NCBI GenBank assembly: GCA_014529385.2 | Contig: CM043960.1 | Coordinates: 28,039,896 to 28,103,895 of the forward strand | Direction of reading: 5' to 3' | DNA length: 64,000 nucleotides | Origin: Adiantum capillus-veneris | Taxonomy: Eukaryota > Streptophyta > Polypodiopsida > Polypodiales > Pteridaceae | Shown here: piece after piece, positions 1 to 13,191 of the stretch | Layout: every line of letters begins with the position of its first letter | How positions within the stretch are numbered: the stretch's first letter is position 1 | Translations under genes and position numbers: made by a program | The notes under the pieces: generated by a model | Told to the model about the DNA's origin: nothing | The model's database searches: none | The model's input: the letters and a program-made list of their open reading frames with translations, nothing else

Positions 1-275
1 GTGAGCGCACGTTAACGTGTGCTCTTTGGGAGCAGAGTACTCAGGTGTTCATCAGCAGGCTCAAGTCGGTGCAGTTCACGACAGGTCTCGGCAAATCGCG
101 GCAGGTCTCGGCAGCGGCAAGACTGGGCAAATCGCGGCAGTTCTCAGCAGGACTGAGCAAATCTCAGGACTCGTCAGGTTTTTGACTAATCTCGTCAGGA
201 CTGAGCAAATCTTGGCAGGTGTGAGTTTGTTAGTTACTTTCATTAAAATTAAGTGGAAAGCGAGCCTTTGTATGT

Positions 276-606
<331 letters not shown>

Positions 607-1575
607 CTGTTGAAATTTCACACGCATACAATGGGGACACACAAAGGTGGATTTGTCAACTTCCTTTGACAAAAGATGCCATTACAAAGCAGTATTCCTA
701 CTTACTGTATGCCTTTGATATGTGCCTTTCATTGCGATCTCTCTGGCACACAACATCAATGCAACTCACAGGTTCCCTGAGGCGTCATAAGTCGGATCCA
801 GAACCTATTAATATAATGAAGAAAAGGTGAACGATTAGGACAAATGCAGAGTAAATAAGTTGCATAACATTATTAGCTAATAAATTTCCTAGCAATCAAT
901 CCCTGATTATGAAACAAATAGCAAGAATGGCAATAAGCTGATCAATTCAAGAGAAAATGAGAAAAATAAAACAAAAAGTGACATTCTCTTGCTTTTTCTC
1001 GTACAGACTTCGGAGGGATTTGTTCTGTTGAGTGAGTTCAAATACCTTCGGAGGGATGAAAGTGGGGCCTTTGCATGAAGGAGACCTCGTGAGATGGGTG
1101 ATATGAGACTATGGGTAGGACTCCTGTACGTGTATGCTCGAGCATTAGTGATGAAGCTGAGGAAGAAGCCATATATAAACTACATCTACTTGATTATAAG
1201 GATATCACCCAATCACATGAAAAGCAAGCACTGCCTGGTCTAAAACAACAAGTCCTCTACCAACATAAAAGTGCATTTCACACCGTCTGAATGGGCAAAA
1301 TGCCTGGTGCAAAACCTATAGGTGCCTCGATTCCCTACCAAGAGGGTGAAAGGTCGGCCTAGACATCCTCACCGTGAGCACCATGAGCACCATGGCCCTT
1401 AATGTGTGAAGATTTCTCTATCATGGTTTCAAGGTTTTGGAAAACAGTTTATTTCGAGCATAGGTGGACATTTGCAGAGTATAGAATGTGACGAGTTCAA
1501 TTCGTCAGAGTATAGAATGTGCAGAGTATAGAATGCACACACCCATGATGACTGAATGCACCCAGCTGGCAGTAG

Positions 1576-1576
<1 letters not shown>

Positions 1577-1658
<82 letters not shown>
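1577..1658. repeat. (CT)n microsatellite
   Basis: About 41 uninterrupted CT units close block copy A. The equivalent tract in copy B is at 3635-3727 and is a little longer. Confidence 0.95.
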
Positions 1659-1660
<2 letters not shown>

Positions 1661-2150
1661 GAGCAGATTACTCAGCACTGCTCATAGAAAACCGGCTTTT
1701 AGTGTATTTCCCGGTTAGTTTTGAGGGCTGCCTTGAGGGAGACCGGCTAAATTTTGAGGATTTGAGTGTAAAAACCAATAAAAACCGACTAAATTTCTCT
1801 AAAAACTGGTAGACTTTCAAAGCTCTCCTTTTTTCCATTGGTTCCTACAATAGTTTTTGGTAAACACTGGTGCTCAGGTTCTTTGGGAGCAGGTCTTTGG
1901 GAGCAGAGTACTCAGCACCGTTCACAGAAAACCGGCTTTTAGTGTATTTCCCGGTTAGTGTTGAGGGCTGCCTTGAAAGAAACCGGCTAAAATTTGAGGA
2001 TTTCAGTGTAAAAACCAATAAAAACCGGCTAAGTTTCTCTAAAAACTGGTAGATTTTCAAAGCTCTCCTTTTTTCCATTGGTTCCTAAAATAGTTTTTGG
2101 TAAACACTGGTACTTAGGTTCTTTTCAAAAAACCAAAGCGAAGCTGAGCA
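1659..2150. repeat. Tandem pair of about 240-bp units between the large blocks
   Basis: The unit starting GGGAGCAGATTACTCAGCAC at 1659 is repeated from 1899 (GGGAGCAGAGTACTCAGCAC) to about 2129, with a few substitutions. Both contain AAACCGGCTTTTAGTG and AAAAACCAATAAAAACCG. The opening word CTTTGGGAGCAGAGTACTCAG also stands at the start of each large block (positions 22-42 and 2172-2192), so the 240-bp unit and the large block share an edge. No coding signal was seen. Confidence 0.8.
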
Positions 2151-3727
<1,577 letters not shown>

Positions 3728-3731
<4 letters not shown>

Positions 3732-4439
3732 ACTCAAATAAGCAAGACATTACTGAGACATCCTCACCGTGAGCGTGCGGTCTCTTAAGGATTTCAAAAT
3801 ATGGTTATGAGTCTGAGTTGCACATGCAGGCGAGAAAGCACCTACGAAGTCTGAGCATTACAGCATCTGTCATCCGAGTATCGACGCAAAGCTTGCATCT
3901 CCATGCCAACATCACCAAAAAATCGGAGAGGAGCAATGGCGGGACATAAAGGATGCCCTCCTGCTAGGTACACTTTCTCACCATTTTTTTGATGTCATTA
4001 TTATAGACGTAGAGGTGCCCGTCAATGTGCATTCCTAAAAGAAAATTGTATAAAAAATAATGTATATATTTTTACAAAATCAAGCTGCTTCTAGAACTAC
4101 CCGTTGACGAGAATGTTTGTAGCTTGATAAATTTTATTTAGTGTCTAAAGACCTGCATGTTAACGTGAATGCCTAGAGACGATGTTTACATATGAAAAAA
4201 GCTTTCAAATCATCCAAGCTTGCTAAATTTCAGATTAATTAAAATGTCAATTAGTGTCTAAAAACCTGCATGTTAACATGCATGTTTAGAGAAAAGTGAT
4301 TAATGTTTCAAAAGAGATTATTTTTGTTTCAAAAGAGATTAATTTGTTTCGACAGTGAGTATGATTTACTAGTTATTTAATGTTTGGCTTGCTTTGTCTA
4401 AGAAATAATATTTGTTGTGGTGTTTTGCTTTTTTTAAAT
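3728..4439. other. Stretch without recognisable gene
   Basis: AT-rich sequence. A short word pair recurs: 'gtgtctaaagacctgcatgt' at 4141 and 'gtgtctaaaaacctgcatgt' at 4254. No ORF with coding character and no repeat boundary was identified. Confidence 0.6.
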
Positions 4440-6687
4440 TTGTAGTTGGCTACGTAGAGAGGGCTACCTTGCTCGTGTCTATGAGAGAGCAACACAACTT
4501 GTTTTGGACAATTCGAATGTGCCACGAGGGACACCATTTCCACATGAATGCACATTAAGTTTGAAGCTAGGCCTTTTCTCTATCCTTTGGAGGTTTCTTT
4601 GGAGGCCAAAAGCAAAGATGTAGAGAAACAAGCATTCAAGAAAGTTGATATTTTTTGAATGGCAGCTCAACGATTGGCTTACAGGTTTGTAACAATTTTG
4701 ATCTTGCTTTGTATGTCACTATCGAGTCTTGTGCTCAATGTTTTTGTTTCTTGTTAGGTTTTTGTCACTTTTGGTTTCAAAGGGGATCTTGCCAACTCTC
4801 CCATTTGTGGTGAGACAGTGGGCACAGACTGCGTCAAAGGACACATATATGTATCCCCCTAGCATGCCCACTTTGACAACATGAGAGAGAGATACATGTC
4901 CATGGTGGTTAGATATGGTGCAAGGTCACATCCTTGACAGAGAGAAAGAGCTTCGAGAAACCATGCTTAGGGATGCAGCAGCAGAGGCGAGACAACCACC
5001 ACCTGCTACTTCAGAGGCGAGACAACCAAGTATGCTTATGTCATTCTTTAACTTTTATGTTTTCATGCTGTTGATTCTTGTAGGTTCAAAAACTGTTGTA
5101 TATGTCTTTTAAGGAGTACACTTGTCTAGTGAGAGGATGGAGACTGTAGTTGATACCACTATTGTGAAGGATGTTCTAGAGCATGGTAAGTGTCGGAATT
5201 TTTATTGTTGACTTTTATTAATACTTTGTGAAAAAGTTCACATATCATATATATGTTGTCGCAGACTCCTCGGGCTTGATTGTTGTTAGGAGGATCATAT
5301 AATTTGTCTATGTTTTGGAGTCTCCTTTGAATTACCCAATGCTTCCTGTTGATACACGATGTATTGCTATTGTTGGCGATTACATTTCTATCGCTGCAAA
5401 CTATAGAGAGGGTACTCGCAATGCATCGTGGAATCTTGTGCATCAACATATGTCTCGAGTTCGCTCAAGCAGTGTGCCATACACTCGTGGGGGAAAGTCT
5501 ATTTCGTGGGCCGCAGATTTTGTCTTCTTGGATCTTCCTTTTGGTGGATTGCATATTGGTTCTTCTTCTCCATCTCGTTGGGATATTTGCACTAAGGAGC
5601 ATGTACGATCTGCTGTCCATTTGACTTTTTCTACACTTGTAGATTCTGGATGGCTGCTCATTATGGCTTCTACTGCAGATATTTGTGTTGTGTTTGATTA
5701 CTTGCATTAATATTATTTCATAATATCGATAGTTTTTTCTTACAAGAACCTATGAATAGGAGAGGTTATTGGATGGGTGGAGGTTCTGTCGTGCTTCAGA
5801 GATGGTGGTACATCGTCGCATTATAGTGCTCCATCATAGTTCATATGGATATGTTGAGAGTTTACCCGGGGAGGTCACCTAATAAAAATGTAACCTATCA
5901 CGTGAGTTCAACAGAAGGGTATTTAAAGTTCTTGAAACTTACAGAAATATATATACAAAAGGGTATTATTTTTTCAAATTTGAAAAAAACTTACATATTT
6001 TAAAATAAAAGGGTACATTATATTCCTAACAAAATTCACAGATAAGGGGTTTTACAAACATGTCTTGGACGCACGTGATATGGTAGTTTTACACATAGTG
6101 AACCCCCCGGGAGAGTTTATCTGGTCAAATTCAGGTATTGTTTTCACTTCAGTATTATATAGTTTTGTTGAGGCTCTTTCTTCAATGTTTCTTCAATGTT
6201 GTGGTTTTGTAATTTGATTTGCAATGCCAGTGCTCTATGCTACTTATGGTACACAGGATTGGGATACAGCCAGCATGCTTTGTGGCTAAAAGCACCACTA
6301 TGTTCTCTCGCTTGGGTATCCAGCCTTCAGATTCGTTCATGACACACCATTTTTCGGAGCCTTTCTTAGCTAGATCAGGATTAGGGATACCTTGGCGGGG
6401 TGAGATGCAGCGGAGCCAGGCTTTTGTTGTAGCTTTTCTTGAGCTACTTAATTTGTCGACGTGGAGGTATTTCTTTGGAGCTTGGTTGTGGTACAGCTCC
6501 CGTTTTGGCTGCATACTTATCATCTGAACGAGCATGTGCTGCGCTTGACACCGATGAGTCTCTTATTAGAGACTATGTGGTTCCCTTGCTTTGCCCTAAA
6601 AAGCGAAGCCGAGAGGAGGCATCTACCTCTCTAGATGTTGAGGATGAGGGTGACATGCCATCGCGTGTCGACCCTTATGATGACTAG
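4440..6687 (+). pseudogene. Broken multi-exon gene with DNA N4/N6 methyltransferase (beta-class) motifs
   Basis: Coding-like segments on one strand are separated by probable introns. 4446-4680 includes YLARVYERATQLVLDNSNV. 4760-5030 includes the charged stretch HILDREKELRETMLRDAAAE. 5300-5710 contains DFVFLDLPFG, matching catalytic motif IV (DPPY type). 5760-5864 contains EMVVHRRIIVLHHSSYGYVE. 6215-6687 contains LELGCGTAPVLAAYLSSERA followed by LDTDESLI, matching the AdoMet-binding motif (FxGxG, then an acidic residue). Motif IV before motif I is the beta-class order. A probable intron runs from about 6136 to the acceptor TGCAATGCCAG near 6228. Decay signs are in-frame stops near 4670, 4890 and 5750 and a one-base shift near 6455. 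A small transposon sits inside at 5865-6111. Such genes are known as cargo of eukaryotic transposons, so it may be TE-borne. The family call is by motif only. Confidence 0.55.
5865..6111 (+). mobile_element. Small non-autonomous DNA transposon, CYYGGGG family copy 1
   Basis: The 247-bp element is flanked by a perfect 8-bp duplication AGAGTTTA (5857-5864 and 6112-6119). The left end is CCCGGGGAGGTCACC and the right end, read inward on the other strand, is CCCGGGGGGTTCACTATG. Both arms contain TATCACGTG about 33-36 bases from the end, followed by GTTCAA or a near variant. No ORF. It interrupts the methyltransferase-like gene, and removing it restores a codon run through TATGTTGAGAGTTTATCTGG. 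Confidence 0.92.
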
Positions 6688-6689
6688 TG

Positions 6690-8080
6690 ATACTTCACTC
6701 CTACTATGACAATGACATTACTTTTGTATTTTTTATCTTTATGTTGCGTTTCACTCTTTGGCATTTATGTATCTTGTGTAAGAATTACGTCTAATGTTAT
6801 TAGATCCATAGATTAAATTTTGATTACATGCATAATAACTACATATACTTTTGTTTGTTCGTGGAAGTGCATTGCCGATTTATGCAGAGGCAGCGGCTCA
6901 AAGAACGGCGAAGGAATTGAGATACGACTTTCGTATCTGTGAAACGCATCATAAACACAATGTTTTCATTGATGATGAATGCGACTCTTCATAGAGTCTA
7001 AGAATTATTAGCGAGTGCTTATGATGTAGAGTTTAAGTATTGACAAATGGACATATCATTCCTTCTATGCTTTGGAAAGTGAATATTTTGAAATCCTCAT
7101 GTGAGGTGTCCATTGGACCCTGGTTAGTTTGAAATTTTCTTCATTTTACAAAGGAAGATTTGTTTAATTTTTTTAATGAAAGGCTCTTGTATTAATGATT
7201 TGACAACATAATTTGTATTATGGATAATACATAACATTGTGAATTGATGAGACGAATGCAACTCCTTCAAGAATCTAGAGAATTATTGGCAAGTGTTTGT
7301 GATGTAGGGTTTAGTTATTAACAAATAAGATAGTGTTTGTAAAAATGTAGCTTGTTGAGTTCATTTTCTTGTATTATGATTCACTTCCCTATTTTGTTTT
7401 CTCTGTGTTTTGGGTCTTTATGTTATGTTTCACTTTTTGGCATTTATGTATCTTGCGAAAGAATTACGTTTAATGTTATTAATGACATCCATAGATTGAA
7501 TTTTGAGTGCATGCATATTGACTACATTCACTTTTTCTTGTTTGTGGAAGTGCATTGCCGATCTATGTAGAGGCAGCGGCTCAAAGGATGGCGAAGCAAT
7601 TGCGATACGACTTTCATATCTGTGAAACGCGTCATAAACGCAATGTCTTCATTAATAACGGATGCGACGCTTCATAGAGTCTAGAATTATTATCGAGTGC
7701 TTATGATCTAGAGTTTAAGTATTGACAAATGGGCATGTCATTCCTTCCATGATTTTGAAAGTGAATATTTTGAAATCCTCATGTGAGGTGTCCATTGGAC
7801 CATGGTTAGTTTGAATTTTTTATCATTTTACAAAGAAAACTTTGTGCATTTTTTATGGAATTCTCTTGTATCAATGATTTGACAACGTAATTTGTGTTAT
7901 GGATAAACATTAAGTCATTGATGAGACGAAAGCAACTCCTTAAAGAATTTAGAGAATTATTGGCAAGTAATTGTGATGTAGGGTTTAGTTATTAACAAAT
8001 GGGATAGTGTTTGTAATACTATAACTTGTTGAGTTCATTTTCATGTATTATGATTCACTTCCTTAATTTGTTTTCTCGGA
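6690..8080. repeat. Tandem duplication, about 680-bp unit, two copies
   Basis: Unit 1 runs about 6700-7406 and unit 2 about 7407-8080. GCATTTATGT at 6761 matches 7440 (offset 679), and GGCAGCGGCTCAAAG recurs at the same spacing. Each copy contains GAGGTGTCCATTGGACC and ends at ATTATGATTCACTTCC. The copies differ by scattered substitutions and small indels, so this is not a recent event. The block lies just 3' of the methyltransferase-like gene. No coding potential was seen. Confidence 0.75.
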
Positions 8081-9246
8081 TCTGTGTTCGCTCGGAAAAT
8101 GTCGCTCGGGGTATGGTAAGACGAGAGAGAGAGAGCCATAGGAGCATAGAGTTTCCCGAGTTTCTTCTGCTTGCTGTGACCACCTCGGTGGATCTCACTA
8201 CACCAGATTTGATAGGTACGATCATTAACCTTGCAAGAGCATGTATGTGTGACCCATACTGCATCAACAGTACCAAAACAACAAATCGAAGCAGTACAAG
8301 GTCACAAAATCGGCAAAGTAACAGGGCCAATGAGGAAGTCCAAAACCCATCAAAAACAAGAAAAAGTTCATTAGTAGACCCCAACTAACTGACAGAATAA
8401 ACCAAGCTAAAAACAACAGAGAAAGGTGTTGGAACATGGATTGCAATCCATGTTCCCAAAACCCTAAAAACATGACTCCAAAAGTGGTTGCCAAAAATAG
8501 ATTTGGTCAAAACGGAAAAAATATGTCCATAAACTAAAAAATGGGCCAAACTATGGAAAAACATGTCCAAAGCTGAAAAAAATTTCACCAGTGTACTAGG
8601 AAAACCTATAGGAACCAATGTGCACAAGAACTGTATCAAAATTCTTCCCAACATGGATCACGATCCATGTACCTTTTTGGCCAATATAAGTAAAACCCAT
8701 GCCATTTGATTCAGTATGATCAAAAAAGCCAAGCCATGGAGTTTCAAGCCATGTGAATCCCAAAATCCACTTCAAAAAGCCAAAATCTCTAAATCTATAC
8801 ATGATTTCCAAAATTCATCCCAAGTGTCAAACCATTGATCCAAATCCCAAAATTTTGGACCAAATCATAATCAAGATGAACCCTATCAGATGGTATCATC
8901 AGATTTCCAAAATATTATCCAACATGGATCACGATTCATGTACCTTCAGCCCTAAATCTGGAGAATATTTCTCAGTAGCATCCCCTTATGCCTAGGAGCA
9001 ACTTCACAAAGTTAGAATTTTCAAATGCTTCCTAACATGGATCGCGATCTATGTTCCTTTTTGCCAAAATCCATATGTTACATTACAGTCTTGTGCCTAT
9101 AGGGCACCGATGAAATTTGTCAAATTTGGAGTAGTTTTGACAAAGTTAAGCTCACTTTTTCATTTTATGGTCAAGTAAGTTTACACTTTTCGGCAATTTT
9201 TATCAATGGCTAAAACATGATTTCACTCGCAAAAATTGGCAACAGG
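8081..9246 (+). other. Leader region of element D (copy 1) with spaced palindromes
   Basis: This non-coding stretch precedes the D reading frame and is matched by the region beyond 63,520 in the inverse copy. It holds four near-identical palindromes (8431, 8651, 8922, 9035) with the core ACATGGATCRYGATCCATGT. The exact 5' boundary of D, and any 5' LTR, was not found; homology certainly exists from about 8,700 on. Confidence 0.5.
8431..9054. repeat. Array of four palindromes, ACATGGATCGCGATCCATGT type
   Basis: The first (8431-8456) is a perfect 26-bp palindrome centred on TTGCAA. The others are at 8651-8670, 8922-8941 and 9035-9054, with one or two mismatches and centre ATCACGAT or ATCGCGAT. 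A weaker copy is in the 3' LTR (12845-12866). The inverse D copy has a perfect 20-bp version at 63830-63849 and a decayed one at 63717-63736, so the palindrome belongs to the D family. Confidence 0.85.
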
Positions 9247-12200
9247 ATGCCTCGTGAGATAACCGATATCTCATCAAATGAGAAAGCTCACCTCACCGAA
9301 CAAGTACTTGAAGCAATTCCGACAAACCTCTTCATCGGAAGGTTCAAGCAGTAGACAAAGAAATTGTAAAGACCACCATCTTTCCACAGGAAATGTGGAC
9401 TTTGCACCAGAAACCAGAAATGCAAGCAAGGGTCATGTGCCTACAACTCGACAACTTCTTACGACTGCCTCCTTGGGGAACAGATTTCAGACGAGCTCAC
9501 GAGCTCATAAGTTCAATTCAATACAATGGGGAAGCAACTCTGACAGGCAGGGATGGGGCAGTTGTTAAGATTAAAATTACAGCAGAAATTATCAATGAAG
9601 ACCTCCACCTGCCGCAGGGGACACACAATCTATTGCAAAAATCGAAGGCAATAGAAAATGATAAAGTCTTTTTGAAGCAACGAGGCCACAAGCTGACATA
9701 TCAAGACCCGATCTACTCAAAAACGGAACTGCCATTGCATCTTATATCACAACATTTCAACGTGCAGAAGCCACCTAGATATACCGAACCCTTGTTGCAT
9801 ATGGCAGTGGTAATGGCGATGGGCTGCACATTTGGCAGAAGCTATCCCCATCACTCATGCCAGGAGGACAATGGAAGAGGCTCAAGGATTGAGGGAAAAG
9901 CTCCGCCAACAAGGAAAGAATCAGCATCAAACCCAAGAAACAGAAGTGGATGATGAGAAAGAAGACGATGAAGTCAAGAATGCTCCGCTGATACGCAAGC
10001 AAACAGAGGCTTTTGAAAGGATCAAGCAACAAAAGAGGAAGGAGGCTGAAGAAAAACAAGAAATTGCCAGCTCCATGTGGCAGCGCATTCACAATGAACT
10101 CAAGCGAAAGATGGAGCAGAGGCAACAAGAAGAATCAAAGAAGCAACATGTCGATGATCTAGAATCATCTGACGAGTCTAGTAAGAGTAAAAAAGAGGAA
10201 AGTCACTCGCAAGGAGAGGAACAACACAACACACAGGACCAACAAGGTCAAGACCTTGGTTCTCCCAAAGATGCTGAAACACTTTCAGAGACGTCAGAAA
10301 AACAGAAAGGAGAAAGTGCAGGACGGTATGAGCAAGGGGTCAAAGAAAAGCAGATGGAACAACAAACATATCAAAAAACAGAGTCACAAACAAAGCCTGC
10401 CACTACTCTGACGCCTTAAAATATTTGAAACAAAAGGAAAAGCAAGCTGAGGTGGATGAGAAATTGGATCAAAGACGAGAAGATCAGCATGGCCCAAGAT
10501 CGCCATGCACACAAGCGGCCATAAAAGGAGCAGAGATAATTAAGTCATTTGACATTGACGATCATTTAGACCATATCAAACTGTAGATCCAATGTGAAAG
10601 AGCTCTTTACAACCTCAAGGAGTTGGAGTTCAAAGAAAACAAAAAAGAGGCATCTAGAGTAGCAGCAGAATCCTGGCAGTTAAAGCAACAAATGGAAGCA
10701 CTAAAGAATGTACAAGTCCAGGTGCAATCAGAGTTGCAAAGAGAACGAGAGAATGCAACATACTATTACAAAGAAATGCAACAATTCAACGATGCAAACC
10801 CCGCATTGCAAATCGAACATCAACGCCTCCAGGAGGAGCTAACCAAAGAAAAGGAGCAAAGTGAGAAGCTATAAGGCTCATATGCAGTGGTTAGCAAGTC
10901 TCTCACTCAACTCCTGGCCATACAGGAGACACCCTCCTCTTCAACGATGACTACAGGATCTACTTCCTTGAGCCAGGAAATCAAAGAATTGAAAGAGGCC
11001 CTAAAACAAGAGAAATATAATAGACAGATCATGACGACAGGTCATAGGGTCCTATAACAGGCCAAGGATGAAGAAATCGACGACTTAAAGAGGCAAGTGG
11101 ATGAGGCAAGAGGGGAAGTAGTAGCTCTGAAAGCCAATCAAATAAAGTATCAACAAGACCCAGGGGAATTTGAGCAGGGAGAAGGATTCGAACAATCAGC
11201 ATTCGAAACTCATCAAACAGAGATGCCCACTACGAGCACTGGAAAAGGCACGCAGGAATCTATAGATCCAGCCACAACATCCACCTTCGAGTTAGCAAAA
11301 GATGAAATTCAGCGCTGGATCTTAGAAGTAAAGGACTCTTCACACAAGGCGTATATGCAATATGAACTAAAAGTGCTCGAATCAGCTACCCTCCTCATGA
11401 TCACTCCAGATGAGGTAGCAAAAAATCATGGGCAAGAGATGATTGCACTACCATTGATGTGGCAAGAAGTTCGATTATGGCAGCAAAAGATTCTCCGTGA
11501 ACTTGAACCAAACAGTAGAGGGGACTATAGAGAGGTTCCAATTACGGCCCTTCACATTGAAGCCATCCTCAAAAATCAACCACTCTGGAGGAAAAAATGG
11601 TTTGATCAGCGACCAGCTGATGAAACATATTATAGGAACGCCCCCAGCATCTCAGGATCAACCCCACTTACTATCCCATCAACACGCGGCGATCCTGGGA
11701 CAGTTTTTATAGTTGGCAAAGCAAAAGACCGGCAGTGCTAAACTACCCGATAATCAAAAAACCGCTTAATAACAACCCCCCATCAGAGCATTACATGGTG
11801 CAAACTCTAAAAGGAGTAATCACTATGATTAAAGAGATCCCAGATCTCGCTTGTCAGATGCTTGTAAAGATTTCCATGCTCATCACATGCATTACAGCTT
11901 TTAGAGACATTGAAGCAGCAGAACTTCCATGGCAAGTTTTTGTCGAGGGTATACGGGGTATTTACTCGAATATGGAGACAGAAATCCCCAACAGAAATGT
12001 TATCATAGGATTATATGCAAGAGTCATGTTTCTGCCCTCTCATTACATGCAGACCTTTGAAGAAGCTTTCATGACAGGTTTCTTCGAAGTGGACTCTTCC
12101 ATATTCAATCCAATGACGAAAGATCTGCCAGCCCACCCCATCGCCTACCAGAGTACCATCAACAATAATCCCTTCAGAGAGCTGGCAACCAAAGTCGATA

Positions 12201-12301
12201 TTGAAGCAAGAGCTCAGAATTTAAGAAATCTCACTGCAATCTCGAAAGAAGACAATAAAGTAAACTCACTTAGAGACAACTTGCACAAGAACGTGCAATG
12301 A
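9247..12301 (+). pseudogene. Element D protein, copy 1 (large coiled-coil protein, family not recognised)
   Basis: A reading frame of about 1,000 codons starts at ATG 9247 (MPREITDISSNEK) and is broken by frameshifts (near 9345, 9800 and 10420) and stops (near 10585, 10872, 11055 and 11741). Three parts are visible. The N-terminal part to about 9830 includes LPPWGTDFRRAHELISSIQ and INEDLHLPQG. The middle, to about 11200, is very rich in K, E and Q (QQKRKEAEEKQEIASSMW) with strong coiled-coil character. The C-terminal part includes DIQRWILEVKDSS-like sequence and ALPLMWQEVRLWQQ, then at 11735-12301 LPSHYMQTFEEAFMTGFFEV. The inverse copy at 59231-63519 conserves all parts, so this is a real coding family. 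No zinc knuckle, protease, RT, RNase H or integrase motif was seen. It ends 15 bases before a probable LTR. A gag-like structural role is only inference. Confidence 0.7.
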
Positions 12302-12316
12302 ATAGGAAGGGGGAAT
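12302..12316 (+). promoter_or_regulatory. Polypurine tract of element D
   Basis: GGAAGGGGGAA lies directly between the stop codon and the LTR start TGTTTGG, the usual place for plus-strand priming in LTR retroelements. The inverse copy has the equivalent tract at about 59216-59228. Confidence 0.6.
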
Positions 12317-13191
12317 GTTTGGTGGATACAGGAGCATATAGACATATGCACACTAAACCCTGTGGAAACTCTATTTTTTCAAAAACAAACCATGTAATTC
12401 CGCCTAAGATGAGTTGTAATCATGATGAGATTAGACCATACCCTTTTTATTTCTTTGAGTCTACACCCTTGTAAAAGGCCGGATGGCCATGGGAAAGCCC
12501 CCTAACTTTTAAAAGTAAAAAATCCTTAGTTTTGAAGAGAAAAGTATCATTAGCTGAAGGAAAAGAAATGTGCATTGTGGAGACTTCTTGTGACTACAAC
12601 TTGTAATCTTTTTTTCTCCTGAGCCGGCAATCAGAATTCTATTCCGAATAGCACATTGCGTTCCTTGTCTCTTGCTCTACAATCTAAGTGTAATCATTTC
12701 CAATTTTGATGTGGTTTGTGAGCTAAATGCATTGATTTGGGGGTTAAAATGGTTGTTTTTTGATGTTTTGACCATGCATAAGTGTTTCTATGCTTAAGGA
12801 AGATCTTTCCAAGTACTTCTGTTTCATTTTCTGCACATTTTTTGTGATGGATCATGATTTATGTACCTTCCCAGATGGTGACAAAACTTTGTAGGATTCA
12901 TCCCATAAGTGTTGTGATACCTCTCCTTAAGTTTCGTGGAATTTCGGATTCATTTGGATACCGAAAAGGCGTGTGACGTTGAGTGTAGAGATTCGACGCA
13001 TACTGATTTTCTGACTAGGAAGTGGTTGATTTGCTTTTGTCGTAGAACGAGTAGCCCTTGAGTTCATGTTGGTGATATTGACACTCTCATTAAGTCTCCG
13101 TGCCCCATCCCGAGTCGCTTCCTTGCATATTGACATTATGTTAGTGCAAAAGAGCTATGCTACAAACGTTTGTCGCGGTGACCCGCTAACA
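12317..13191 (+). mobile_element. Probable 3' LTR of element D, copy 1
   Basis: It begins TGTTTGGTGGATAC and ends CCCGCTAACA, a TGTT...AACA terminal pair. The inverse copy has the same sequence with the same two ends (58328-59215). At both copies homology stops exactly after the terminal AACA, and different sequence follows (gypsy gag here, SAHH there). That defines the 3' edge of D. No 5' LTR was found in the window. Confidence 0.7.

Noticed and set aside
8264-8811. Overlapping minus-strand ORFs rich in Phe and Leu in the D leader
   Set aside because: They are complement shadows of AT-rich leader sequence; the inverse D copy does not keep them open.
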